Shown: piece by piece, positions 1 to 8,216 of the stretch
Layout: each line of letters starts with the position of its first letter
Numbering within the stretch: the first letter of the stretch is position 1
Assembly: GCF_000422445.1 (NCBI RefSeq)
Contig: NZ_AULU01000006.1
Location: 1-64,000 of the forward strand
DNA length: 64,000 nucleotides
DNA from: Paenibacillus assamensis DSM 18201
GTDB lineage: Bacteria; Bacillota; Bacilli; Paenibacillales; Paenibacillaceae
Direction: 5' to 3'
Position numbers and translations under genes: made by a program
The notes under the pieces: model-generated
Database searches by the model: none
What the model was told of the DNA's origin: nothing
What the model saw: only the letters and a program-made list of their open reading frames with translations

Positions 1-19
1 GTAAACTGGTACCCATAGA

Positions 20-1470
20 CTGGACACTTTGAAAAAAAGGTGTTTGGGCTATGGGTACTTTTTCGTATACTGGAAGAGTAACGGGGGGGATGACATGAGC
101 AAGAAATATTTTAATGAGGGACAACGCGAAGTTTTATCAAACAACAGATATATCGCTAGAGTTAGTGAAAAATCCATTGCCTACACAGATGAATTTAAAC
201 GGCTCTTCATTGAACAATACATGCTCGGGAAAACGCCTAGGGAGATCTTTGAGGCGAGTGGATTCGATGTCAGCACCCTAGGAATGACTCGTGTCGAACA
301 ATGCGCAGATCGCTGGAAGAAGGCTTATGAAAGGGATGGGATTATCGGGCTCACCGACTCAAGGAAAGGTTCCTCGGGTCGTCCGTTACAGAGGGAACTG
401 ACTGCTGCCGAAGTGATTGCCAAACAAGAGGCAAAAATCAAGCTTCTCGAATCACAGCTTGAACTGTTAAAAAAGTTCGACAAGAACGAAAGGAGGCTAG
501 TACTAGAGAAAAGCAATCTAAGCATAAGTCATAAATTCGAACTGATCCATGAAGCCGTAAAGCAAGGATTGGGACGAATGACTCGGTATTTCTGCGAGCT
601 GCTAGAGGTCTCTCGCTCCGGATACTATCGTTATCTTCAGGCTGCGGATACACGCCTGCAACGAGCTAGAGAAGACGAGGAGGCCGGTACCTGGATCAAA
701 AAGGCCTTTGCTCGTCGAGGCTTCAAGAAGGGTTCACGCTCCATTAAAATGATCCTGGAACACGAGTTTGGTATTGTGTACAACCTGAAGCGAATCCGCA
801 AATTGATGAAGAAATTTGGATTAGTCTGCCCTCACCGAAAGCCAAACCCATATAAACGAATAGCTAAGGCAACGCTTGAACACCGGACGCTACCTAACCT
901 TTTACAGCGAGATTTCAGGAAAGAAATCCCGGGCCTTGCGCTTCTAACGGACATCACTTATCTGCCTTACGGTCGGTCGGAGATGGCCTATTTGTCAACC
1001 ATATTGGATGCTTCTACAGGCGAGGCCCTGGCACATCATCTATCTGACCGAATTACACTTGACTTAGCTACTGATACCATAGAGAAGTTCATGCAACAAA
1101 AACGAATCAAACTGCCTAAAGGCGCCTTTATCCACTCCGATCAGGGCAGCCACTATACAAGCCCCACCTTCCAAAAGCTTCTAAAGAAGCACAAGTTGGG
1201 GCAATCCATGTCTAGACGAGGAAACTGCTGGGATAATGCCCCTCAGGAATCCTTCTTTGGTCATCTTAAGGATCATGTCGACCACAGAGCCTGCCTGACC
1301 TTTGAAAGTCTTAAGCAAGATGTAGATCGGTACATTCGCTATTACAACAACCACAGATATCAATGGGGACGAAAAAAGATGACTCCTGTACAGTACAGAA
1401 ATCATCTTTTGTCCGCAGTTTAAAACCCATAAGCTCTTTCTTTTGAATGTGTCCTTGACAAAGGGTCCAG
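20..1470 (+). mobile_element. IS3-family insertion sequence
   Basis: A single transposase gene is bracketed by imperfect terminal inverted repeats: CTGGACACTTTG at 20-31 and, inverted, CTGGACCCTTTG at 1459-1470, differing at one base. Each end also has a TATGGGT-type sequence further in. No matching 3-5 bp direct repeat is visible outside the ends (left flank ...CATAGA, right flank ATCACG...), so the copy may be old or rearranged, or the true left end may lie further left. The right end stops about 35 bp from the end of the DUF2627 gene. Confidence 0.75.
95..1423 (+). CDS. IS3-family transposase, OrfA and OrfB fused in one frame
   Basis: This 442-residue DDE transposase combines the usual OrfA and OrfB parts. 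The N-terminal third is a helix-turn-helix region followed by a charged coiled-coil-like stretch near residues 105-130. The catalytic core shows D286 (LTDITY), D349 (HSDQGSHYTS) and E385 (APQESFF), with the D-35-E spacing of the IS3 family. The ATG at 95 follows a GGGGGGGA ribosome site; a TTG at 29 in frame has no such site. IS3 elements normally make OrfAB by -1 frameshifting. Here a canonical A AAA AAG heptamer (469-475) sits in frame, but the full transposase is read without shifting. No internal stop is seen, so the element may be active. Confidence 0.9.
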   Translation: MSKKYFNEGQREVLSNNRYIARVSEKSIAYTDEFKRLFIEQYMLGKTPREIFEASGFDVSTLGMTRVEQCADRWKKAYERDGIIGLTDSRKGSSGRPLQRELTAAEVIAKQEAKIKLLESQLELLKKFDKNERRLVLEKSNLSISHKFELIHEAVKQGLGRMTRYFCELLEVSRSGYYRYLQAADTRLQRAREDEEAGTWIKKAFARRGFKKGSRSIKMILEHEFGIVYNLKRIRKLMKKFGLVCPHRKPNPYKRIAKATLEHRTLPNLLQRDFRKEIPGLALLTDITYLPYGRSEMAYLSTILDASTGEALAHHLSDRITLDLATDTIEKFMQQKRIKLPKGAFIHSDQGSHYTSPTFQKLLKKHKLGQSMSRRGNCWDNAPQESFFGHLKDHVDHRACLTFESLKQDVDRYIRYYNNHRYQWGRKKMTPVQYRNHLLSAV

Positions 1471-1503
1471 ATCACGGTGCATGCCGTAGGCTTCCTTCTT
1501 TAT

Positions 1504-1881
1504 TTACTTCGTTTTTGCATCAACAGGTTGGTTATTACCAGAATTGTGCTGGGAACGTGTCGCTTGCTGACGAAAGTCTGGGCGCGGTCCGCGAGGTTTC
1601 TTTTCACGGAATCGAGGTGCAACATAGTTATGTTTCCGATCGCGGAAAAAGATCCAGCCCCCAATAAATCCGACCCCGATGGCAAAGAGTAATAAACCTC
1701 CTAAGAAAGGCAGCCATCCAAATGATATATCGGTTAAAGCGGGATTTCCTTTGTCAACAATATATTGATAAATGGCATCTTTCATGTACAAAAATCCAGC
1801 AGTTGCGAGCACGCCAGGAATCACAAGCATCATTATCGCAATAAAACGAGAAATGGTTACTTTAACATTTGCATTGGCCAT
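1504..1881 (-). CDS. DUF2627 membrane protein (YqzF-like)
   Basis: This 125-residue protein resembles the DUF2627 family (B. subtilis YqzF). Residues 10-35 (SRFIAIMMLVIPGVLATAGF) and about 55-77 are two membrane segments, followed by FFRDRKHN. The last 45 residues are a basic, Gln/Asn/Arg-rich tail that makes it longer than the usual 75-80-residue family members. An AAAGGA ribosome site precedes the ATG. It is divergent from the branched-chain dehydrogenase genes, as yqzF lies beside the bkd cluster in Bacillus. Function is unknown. Confidence 0.75.
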   Translation of the reverse strand: MANANVKVTISRFIAIMMLVIPGVLATAGFLYMKDAIYQYIVDKGNPALTDISFGWLPFLGGLLLFAIGVGFIGGWIFFRDRKHNYVAPRFREKKPRGPRPDFRQQATRSQHNSGNNQPVDAKTK

Positions 1882-2031
1882 CGTTAGCGCTCATTCCTTT
1901 ATTAAGAGGATGTGTGTGTCGTTTACCTATTTTTCTGCTCTATTCATCTTACCTTGAGTATGGAAATATGTCTAATTTTGCTTTTTTGCCATATTTATTG
2001 ATTAGAAGATATTTGACCGATAGTTATGTAA

Positions 2032-2060
2032 TTGGCTGGAACGGAAAAAGGAGTTACAAT
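2032..2060 (+). promoter_or_regulatory. Probable sigma-A promoter of lpdV
   Basis: TTGGCT (2032-2037), a 17-bp spacer and TACAAT (2055-2060) lie 34 bp before the lpdV start. The -35 is two bases from consensus. The 1882-2093 gap otherwise holds only the divergent start region of the DUF2627 gene. Confidence 0.5.
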
Positions 2061-2093
2061 AGCACCAAGATATAGAGAGGAGTGAAAAGTTTC

Positions 2094-3515
2094 ATGACGA
2101 AACAAGTAGACGTTGCCATTATCGGCGGAGGAACAGGTGGCTATGTAGCTGCAATTGCAGCTGCACAAGCAGGTCATCATGTTGTTGTTATAGAAAAACA
2201 GCAGCTGGGAGGTACCTGTCTCCATCGCGGCTGCATTCCGAGCAAGGCGCTGCTGCGTAGTGCAGAAGTATATGCGTTAGCAAAGGAAAGTGCCCAGTTT
2301 GGTGTGCATACGGAGGGGGTAAAGCTTCACTTTGATGAAGTACAAGCTCGCAAACAGCAAATCGTAGATAAATTGCATAGTGGCGTTCAATATTTAATGA
2401 ATAAGCATAAAATTGAAGTAATACATGGCAGCGGGCGCGTCATGGGTCCCTCTATTTTTTCACCGCAAAGTGGATCAGTAGCCGTTGAGTTGGACAATGG
2501 TGAGTCGGAAACGATTGTGCCCAAGTACCTTATTATTGCGACAGGCTCCCGCCCAAGAATACTCCGCGGTCTAGAACCAGATGGACAGTATGTGTTTACG
2601 AGCGACGAAGCGCTTGAATGGGACACGCTGCCACAGCGTATCGCTATCGTCGGCGGTGGTGTGATTGGTGTAGAATGGGCTTCGATGATGGTGGACTTTG
2701 GCGTTCAGGTAACAATGATAGAAGCAGGTGCTCGAATTCTTCCTTCAGAAGATGAAGAAGTTGCGAAAGAAATGCATAAGCAGCTCGCGGATCGAGGCGT
2801 AACGATTTATACGAATTGTACTATAGATGCGGAAGGAATTCGCAAAGACGAATCTGGAATGGATATTTTAGCGACCACTGCAGAAGAGACCATTCATTTA
2901 CAAGCAGACCGTATACTTGTGTCTGTTGGCCGCGCAGCTAATGTGGAGAAGCTTGGTTTGGAGCAGACAAATGTCCAAGTTGAAAACGGGGTTATCCGAG
3001 TGAATGAACATTTGCAAACGAATGAACCACATATTTATGCAATTGGTGATTGTATTGGCGGATTGCAGCTTGCGCATGCAGCATCCGCAGAAGGAATAGC
3101 TGCTGTTGAGCATATGAGTGGGCATAAAGGCACGGCGTTACAATCCCGAATGGTCCCACGTTGTGTTTATGCGAGACCAGAAACGGCTTCAATCGGTTTG
3201 ACGGAAGCAGAGGCTCGTGCTGCTGGACACGATGTGAAAGTTGGGAAAATTCCTTTTCAAGCCATCGGCAAGGCTCTTGTATATGGTGAAACAGCAGGTT
3301 TTGTCAAAGTGATTGCGAATCAAGCTACGAACGATGTGCTCGGTGTTCACATAATCGGCCCTCATGCGACGGAGCTTATTAGTGAAGCTGCAGTGGCGCA
3401 ACTTTTGGATGGAACTCCTTGGGAGGTTGGACAAGTTGTTCATCCGCACCCTTCATTGTCAGAAGCTGTACAGGAAGCTATGCTAGCTGTACAAGGTCGC
3501 TCTCATATCCTTTAA
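2094..3515 (+). CDS. lpdV: Dihydrolipoamide dehydrogenase (E3)
   Basis: E3 of the branched-chain 2-oxoacid dehydrogenase complex reoxidises the dihydrolipoyl group of E2 and passes electrons through FAD to NAD+. The 473-residue sequence has the FAD dinucleotide-binding motif GGGTGG (residues 11-16), the redox disulfide C42/C47 in GGTCLHRGC, a second NAD-binding glycine motif (VGGGVIGVE), the YAIGDC FAD contact and the C-terminal catalytic His region HPHPSLSEAV. The ATG at 2094 is chosen because GAGAGGAG (2075-2082) is 11 nt away; the GTG at 2082 lies on that site. The neighbours bkdAA, bkdAB and bkdB indicate a branched-chain complex, although the pyruvate complex could share the protein. Confidence 0.92.
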   Translation: MTKQVDVAIIGGGTGGYVAAIAAAQAGHHVVVIEKQQLGGTCLHRGCIPSKALLRSAEVYALAKESAQFGVHTEGVKLHFDEVQARKQQIVDKLHSGVQYLMNKHKIEVIHGSGRVMGPSIFSPQSGSVAVELDNGESETIVPKYLIIATGSRPRILRGLEPDGQYVFTSDEALEWDTLPQRIAIVGGGVIGVEWASMMVDFGVQVTMIEAGARILPSEDEEVAKEMHKQLADRGVTIYTNCTIDAEGIRKDESGMDILATTAEETIHLQADRILVSVGRAANVEKLGLEQTNVQVENGVIRVNEHLQTNEPHIYAIGDCIGGLQLAHAASAEGIAAVEHMSGHKGTALQSRMVPRCVYARPETASIGLTEAEARAAGHDVKVGKIPFQAIGKALVYGETAGFVKVIANQATNDVLGVHIIGPHATELISEAAVAQLLDGTPWEVGQVVHPHPSLSEAVQEAMLAVQGRSHIL

Positions 3516-3622
3516 TATTCCACGTTCTCAGCCTAAGTTGATGATGGGATTGCTACATGGGGAGAAGGGGCGAGGCATTTCTCATTTTAAAGTTATCGCA
3601 ACTGTCATCATAACGATATGAC

Positions 3623-3727
3623 GTTTAACATTTTCTTTTTGTTTAACAAGAGGGTATAATACATCTAACCAGAAAATTAGTACCTGGTATTAGATGTTGA
3701 TGACAACTTTTGTAGTTACATGTAACT
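3623..3727 (+). promoter_or_regulatory. Promoter and operator-like region before bkdAA
   Basis: The 250-bp gap between lpdV and bkdAA carries an exact -10 TATAAT (3655-3660) without a good -35. Around it are two copies of GTTTAACA 18 bp apart (3623-3630 and 3641-3648). Immediately after the -10 are inverted arms ACATCTAA (3661-3668) and TTAGATGT (3690-3697). Further down is the perfect 14-bp palindrome AGTTACATGTAACT (3714-3727). CAGAAAATT (3670-3678) equals the right part of a CodY box, but the full 15-mer matches only 10 positions. The protein that binds is unknown. Confidence 0.5.
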
Positions 3728-3765
3728 TTATGTGATTAGGACATGTGGAAAAGGGGGATCACTCC

Positions 3766-4806
3766 ATGACACCAGATGTAACGGTTCGTGAGCGTTCACG
3801 CCATGAGCAGCTAGGAATCTCGGATGATCAAGCTTTGGAGATGTATCGTATGATGGTACTTGCACGCAAATACGACGAGAGGGGTTTATTGCTGCAGAGG
3901 GCTGGCAAGGTAGGTTTCCATGTATCAGGAATCGGCCAAGAAATGACGCAAGTCGCAGCAGCGTTTGCCTTGGATCGGGAGAGGGATTATTTTCTGCCGT
4001 ATTACCGTGACTATGGCTTTGTACTATCGGTTGGTGTGACGGTGAAGGATTTGATGCTCTCTATTTTTGCGAAAGCAGAAGATATTAGCAGTGGAGGACG
4101 CCAGATGCCGGGCCATTTCGGGTCGAAGCGTCATCGCATTGTGACGGGCTCAAGCCCAGTTACAACGCAAGTGCCGCATGCTGTAGGCATTGCGTTAGCT
4201 GCTAAAATGCGCAAGCAGGATATCGTATCGTATGTAACCTTCGGTGAAGGCTCGAGCAATCAGGGAGATTTCCATGAAGGCTGCAATTTCGCTGGCGTTC
4301 ATCGTCTTCCCGTTATTATTATGTGTCAGAACAATCAATACGCGATTTCAGTGCCTTTATCCAAGCAAACGGCTGGAAATATAAGCGATCGGGCGGCAGG
4401 CTATGGTTTCCCGGGCGTTCGTGTTGATGGGACGGATCCGTTAGAAGTATATAGAGTCGTGAAGGAAGCGCGCGAGCGTGCTATTCGTGGTGAAGGACCG
4501 ACGCTTATTGAATCGGTCATGTATCGTTTGCAGCCGCATTCCACGTCGGATAACGATCTTGCGTATCGGACGAAGGAAGAAGTGGAGCAGCATCGTGCGA
4601 ATGACGGGCTTCCCCGTTTTAAGCAATATTTGATCAATTGCGGGATATGGTCAGAAGCTCAAGATGAGGCTTTAGTGAAACAATTGTTAGCGATTATCAA
4701 CGAAGCTACGGCTTATGCTGAGGAAGCTCCTTATCCTCATCCTGACGAAACTTATACGCATGTGTATGCTGAATCGGAAGGGGGAGCATCCAATGGCCGT
4801 TATTGA
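3766..4806 (+). CDS. bkdAA: Branched-chain 2-oxoacid dehydrogenase E1 alpha subunit
   Basis: E1 alpha binds thiamine diphosphate and, with BkdAB, decarboxylates the 2-oxo acids from leucine, isoleucine and valine. In Gram-positives this supplies branched acyl-CoA primers for fatty acids. The 346-residue protein has the E1 alpha fold signatures YYRDYGF, GGRQMPGHFG, GEGSSNQGDFHEGCNFA and the phosphorylation-loop-like YRLQPHSTSDND. The ATG at 3766 follows AAGGGGG by 8 nt; an upstream GTG at 3745 lacks a site. The gene overlaps bkdAB by 14 nt, indicating translational coupling. Confidence 0.92.
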   Translation: MTPDVTVRERSRHEQLGISDDQALEMYRMMVLARKYDERGLLLQRAGKVGFHVSGIGQEMTQVAAAFALDRERDYFLPYYRDYGFVLSVGVTVKDLMLSIFAKAEDISSGGRQMPGHFGSKRHRIVTGSSPVTTQVPHAVGIALAAKMRKQDIVSYVTFGEGSSNQGDFHEGCNFAGVHRLPVIIMCQNNQYAISVPLSKQTAGNISDRAAGYGFPGVRVDGTDPLEVYRVVKEARERAIRGEGPTLIESVMYRLQPHSTSDNDLAYRTKEEVEQHRANDGLPRFKQYLINCGIWSEAQDEALVKQLLAIINEATAYAEEAPYPHPDETYTHVYAESEGGASNGRY

Positions 4807-5776
4807 ATATATTGATGCCATTCGATTGGCAATGAAAGAAGAAATGGAGCGCGACCCAGAAGTATTCGTACTTGGAGAAGATGTTGGGGTAAAGGGCGGT
4901 GTCTTTACGACCACGAAAGGGTTGTACGAACAATTTGGTGAAGCTCGCGCATTGGATACTCCACTAGCTGAGTCTGCTATTGCTGGAGTGGCGATTGGGG
5001 CTGCCATGGTAGGGATGAAGCCGATTGCTGAAATGCAATATTCGGACTTCATGTTTCCGGCAGCGAATCAAATCATTAGCGAAGCAGCCAAGATTCGTTA
5101 TCGCTCAAACAATGACTGGAACTGTCCAGTTGTCATTCGAGCACCGATTGGTGGTGGCATATTTGGTGGGCTGTATCATTCCCAGTGTCCGGAATCGGTG
5201 TTCTTTGGTACGCCAGGCTTGAAAATTGTTGCGCCTTATACGGCATATGATGCGAAAGGGCTGCTCAAAGCGGCAATTCGTGACCCTGACCCGGTTATTT
5301 TCTTTGAAAATAAAAAGTGCTATCGCATGATCAAGGGTGAAGTTCCTGAAACCGATTATATCGTTCCGATTGGCAAGTCAAATGTCATTCGTGAGGGAGA
5401 AGACATCACGATAATTGGCTATAGCTTGCCGCTGCACTTCGCGATGCAGGCTGCTGAAGAGTTGGTGTCAGAAGGTATAAGCGCTCATATTCTCGATCTG
5501 CGCACACTGCAGCCGCTTGATAAGGAAGGTATTTTAGAAGCGGTGGCCAAAACAGGTAAAGTTCTTATTGTTCATGAAGACAATAAGACTGGGGGTATTG
5601 GTGCTGAAGTGTCCGCAATCATTGCTGAAGAATTGCTGCATGAACTGGATGCTCCGATTATGCGTTTATGTGGTCCTGACGTTCCGGCGATGCCGATCAG
5701 CCCACCGCTTGAGCGGGAGTTTATGTTAAATAAAGACAAGCTCAAAGAAGCGATGCGCAAGCTCGCTCAATACTAA
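4793..5776 (+). CDS. bkdAB: Branched-chain 2-oxoacid dehydrogenase E1 beta subunit
   Basis: This 327-residue partner of E1 alpha completes the alpha2-beta2 decarboxylase. Typical E1 beta segments are VFVLGEDVGVKGGVFTTTKGL near residue 25, DTPLAESAIAGVAIGAA, MQYSDFMFPAANQI, the RAPIGGGIFGGLYHSQ substrate/ThDP region and the C-terminal transketolase domain with EDNKTGGIG and the PPLE motif. The ATG is preceded by GGGGGAG, and the reading frame overlaps the end of bkdAA. It is 40 bp from bkdB and presumably on the same mRNA. Confidence 0.92.
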   Translation: MAVIEYIDAIRLAMKEEMERDPEVFVLGEDVGVKGGVFTTTKGLYEQFGEARALDTPLAESAIAGVAIGAAMVGMKPIAEMQYSDFMFPAANQIISEAAKIRYRSNNDWNCPVVIRAPIGGGIFGGLYHSQCPESVFFGTPGLKIVAPYTAYDAKGLLKAAIRDPDPVIFFENKKCYRMIKGEVPETDYIVPIGKSNVIREGEDITIIGYSLPLHFAMQAAEELVSEGISAHILDLRTLQPLDKEGILEAVAKTGKVLIVHEDNKTGGIGAEVSAIIAEELLHELDAPIMRLCGPDVPAMPISPPLEREFMLNKDKLKEAMRKLAQY

Positions 5777-5816
5777 ATGTGAGAAAGTCGAAAGAAAGAC
5801 GGGAGTGAAGTGATCG

Positions 5817-7280
5817 ATGTCAGACAATGGAATAACGAAAGAGATTACGATGCCGCAGCTTGCGGAATCCCTCGTATCTGCGACACTCAATAAGTGGTTG
5901 AAGCAGCCTGGTGACGCATTTGAAGCTTATGAACCGATATGTGAAGTGTTTACGGAGAAAGTCGTCGCTGAAATACCCGCTACGGAAAATGGGGTAATGG
6001 GTATGCATCTCGTGCATGATGGCGATGTAGTTGAAGTAGGTAAGGTCATTTGTACGTACCATTCAGCATTACAAGCCAAGCTTTCATCTGGGGAAGTAGC
6101 TGGAGCAGGTGCGAAGGTTCTGAATGGAACAGGCGCAGCAACAGTAGGTGTAGGCCAGTACCAACCTGCTGCAATTTCCAATGCTGTAGAAGCTACAGCG
6201 GACAAGCGTAGAGCTGCTGCGGAGCAAGTAAGTATGAGCTCTAACGATGAGAACGCTCCGATGCGCGCACGCTTATCACCCGCAGTACAGCGGTTGGCAA
6301 GTGACTATGATGTTGATTTGACATATGTCCAAGGATCTGGGCTTGGTGGACGCATTACGCGTAAGGATGTCTTGCAATTCATAGAGGTGCGCGGCAACGG
6401 TACGCAAGAAGCGTTGAAGCATGAACAGCACAAGCTTAAAGAAGAACAACTGGCTGGACTTGATCAAGGCATGGCTGGTGATGCAAGCTTACCTAGCCTG
6501 CCGGTTCGCAGCTCGGGTCTGCACTTGTCGGAATCTCCGCGAGTGCCGCATATCGATGTGGAACGACCACAAACGGTTGGTGATGGGGAGCGCTTTATTG
6601 ATGTCACGCCTATCCGTAATACGATCGCGACTCGTATGCGTCAAAGTGTCTCTGAAATCCCGCATGCATGGACGATGATTGAGGTTGATGTGACGAACTT
6701 AGTAGAACTTCGCAATAAGTGGAAAGACGAATTCCGACGCAAAGAAGGCGTCAATTTGACTTATTTGGCATTTGTTCTTAAAGCCGTTGTAAATGCAATC
6801 AAGGATTACCCGATTATGAACTCATTGTGGGCTGTTGATAAAATTATTGTAAAGCGTGATGTGAATATTTCCTTGTCTGTGGGTACGGAAGATTCTGTTA
6901 TGGTTCCCGTTATTAAAAAAGCAGATCAGAAAAATATCGCAGGTCTTGCTAGAGAAATAGACGACTTAGCACGGCGCACACGCGAAGGCAAGCTTACACT
7001 AGAGGATATGCAAGGCGGCACATTTACATTTAACAATACAGGTTCATTTGGCTCTATTCAATCCTATCCGATTATTAACTATCCGCAAGCTGCAATCCTT
7101 ACTTTTGAGTCGATTGTAAAGCGTCCGGTTGTTATTAATGATATGATCGCGGTTCGTTCAATGGCAAATATGTGCTTGTCTCTTGATCATCGTATTTTGG
7201 ACGGCGTCATTTGCGGTCGATTCCTTCAGCGTGTAAAAGAGAATTTGGAAAGCTATAATTCTGATACGAAATTATATTGA
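5817..7280 (+). CDS. bkdB: Branched-chain 2-oxoacid dehydrogenase E2, lipoamide acyltransferase
   Basis: This is the core subunit that carries the acyl group on lipoyl-lysine and transfers it to CoA. In its 487 residues I see one N-terminal lipoyl domain (about 8-80) with the modified lysine most likely K48 in FTEKVVAEIP, a variable Ala-rich linker, the E1/E3-binding domain near 145-182 (LSPAVQRLASDYDVDL ... GGRITRKDV), a second linker, and the catalytic domain from about 260 with DHRILDG near the C-terminus. A GGGAGTGAAG ribosome site precedes the ATG. It lies directly upstream of lipB, whose product helps lipoylate it. Confidence 0.93.
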   Translation: MSDNGITKEITMPQLAESLVSATLNKWLKQPGDAFEAYEPICEVFTEKVVAEIPATENGVMGMHLVHDGDVVEVGKVICTYHSALQAKLSSGEVAGAGAKVLNGTGAATVGVGQYQPAAISNAVEATADKRRAAAEQVSMSSNDENAPMRARLSPAVQRLASDYDVDLTYVQGSGLGGRITRKDVLQFIEVRGNGTQEALKHEQHKLKEEQLAGLDQGMAGDASLPSLPVRSSGLHLSESPRVPHIDVERPQTVGDGERFIDVTPIRNTIATRMRQSVSEIPHAWTMIEVDVTNLVELRNKWKDEFRRKEGVNLTYLAFVLKAVVNAIKDYPIMNSLWAVDKIIVKRDVNISLSVGTEDSVMVPVIKKADQKNIAGLAREIDDLARRTREGKLTLEDMQGGTFTFNNTGSFGSIQSYPIINYPQAAILTFESIVKRPVVINDMIAVRSMANMCLSLDHRILDGVICGRFLQRVKENLESYNSDTKLY

Positions 7281-7335
7281 TTGCTTCATTCCGTGGTATA
7301 CTAGAGTAGGATGTCAGAGAAGAAAGAGTGATAGC

Positions 7336-8067
7336 ATGATGAACAGTCAGCAGGATCAGATCAGTTTGGAAACGACTAACACTCAGACGCTGCACCTACA
7401 TACCTATGGACAACTGGATTATAAGCAAGCATGGGATATGCAAAAAGACATTGTTAAGCAGATCGATAATGGTTCAGCGAACGATACGTTGTTTTTGCTG
7501 GAGCATCCTCCAACCTATACGATTGGTTCCCAGCGCAACCCTGAGCATTTACTCTTATCCGCTGAACAGCTGGAGAAGCAGGGGATTTCTGTTTACGAAA
7601 TTGATCGCGGTGGTGATATTACGTATCATGGGCCGGGTCAACTTGTTGGATACCCTATGCTGCTGCTTGAAGGTCCAAGCTTGGACTTGCACGGATACTT
7701 AAGAAATTTGGAAGAAATGATGATTCAGTATCTTGCTTCATATGGTATCGTTGGGGATCGCAAGCCAGATTTTACTGGTGTTTGGGTCGGCAATGAAAAG
7801 ATTGCAGCGATCGGAGTTAAGTTCAATAAATGTAGAAACCGCAGAGGATTTGTGACGAGTCACGGATTTGCTTTTAATATTAAGCAAGGAATTCAGCACT
7901 CTGGATTTACCGGAATCGTTCCGTGCGGCATTCAACAATTCGGAGTAACGTCATTAGAAGATGTAACAGGTCAAACCTTTACAGTAGAGCAGGTAGGACA
8001 GGAATTGCTTCCTCATTTTATGAATGTGTTCGGATATCCTGAGATCATTCATCATTCCGTCTCCTAA
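7336..8067 (+). CDS. lipB: Octanoyl-[acyl-carrier-protein] transferase LipB
   Basis: LipB moves octanoate from acyl carrier protein to the lipoyl-domain lysine, the first step of de novo lipoylation. The 243-residue protein carries RGGDITYHGPGQLVGYP, the general-base lysine K162 in GVKFNK and the acyl-accepting cysteine C197 in GIVPCGIQQFGVTS, all hallmarks of LipB rather than LipM or LipL. An extended -10 TGGTATACT with TATACT at 7297-7302 gives a likely promoter between bkdB and lipB, though the -35 is poor. Tandem ATG codons occur at 7336 and 7339. Its place beside bkdB fits a role in activating the E2 subunit. Confidence 0.9.
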   Translation: MMNSQQDQISLETTNTQTLHLHTYGQLDYKQAWDMQKDIVKQIDNGSANDTLFLLEHPPTYTIGSQRNPEHLLLSAEQLEKQGISVYEIDRGGDITYHGPGQLVGYPMLLLEGPSLDLHGYLRNLEEMMIQYLASYGIVGDRKPDFTGVWVGNEKIAAIGVKFNKCRNRRGFVTSHGFAFNIKQGIQHSGFTGIVPCGIQQFGVTSLEDVTGQTFTVEQVGQELLPHFMNVFGYPEIIHHSVS

Positions 8068-8080
8068 CCTAACACGTTGA

Positions 8081-8103
8081 AAGCCATGCTGATAGCATGG
8101 CTT
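8081..8103 (+). terminator. Hairpin after lipB, probable weak terminator
   Basis: AAGCCATGCT and AGCATGGCTT form a perfect 10-bp stem with a 3-nt loop 13 bp after the lipB stop. No run of T follows, so termination would be weak or factor-dependent. Confidence 0.45.
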
Positions 8104-8216
8104 CATCCGTAGGTACATGTAAAGATGGATGTGGACAACTTGCAAATAGGCTTGTCCTGCCTAAACGATTCTACACGATCAAACCGAATGGTGCTGAGAA
8201 CTTCTCAAGCGATATC

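Noticed and set aside
13-1474. Target-site duplication of the IS element
   Set aside because: No 3-, 4- or 5-bp sequence matches on both sides for any reasonable choice of ends.
3664-3678. Possible CodY box before bkdAA
   Set aside because: Only the right part CAGAAAATT fits; the 15-mer has five mismatches, too weak to list as a site.
8104-8216. Further short gene between lipB and the Prli42-like gene
   Set aside because: No open frame with ribosome site on either strand.
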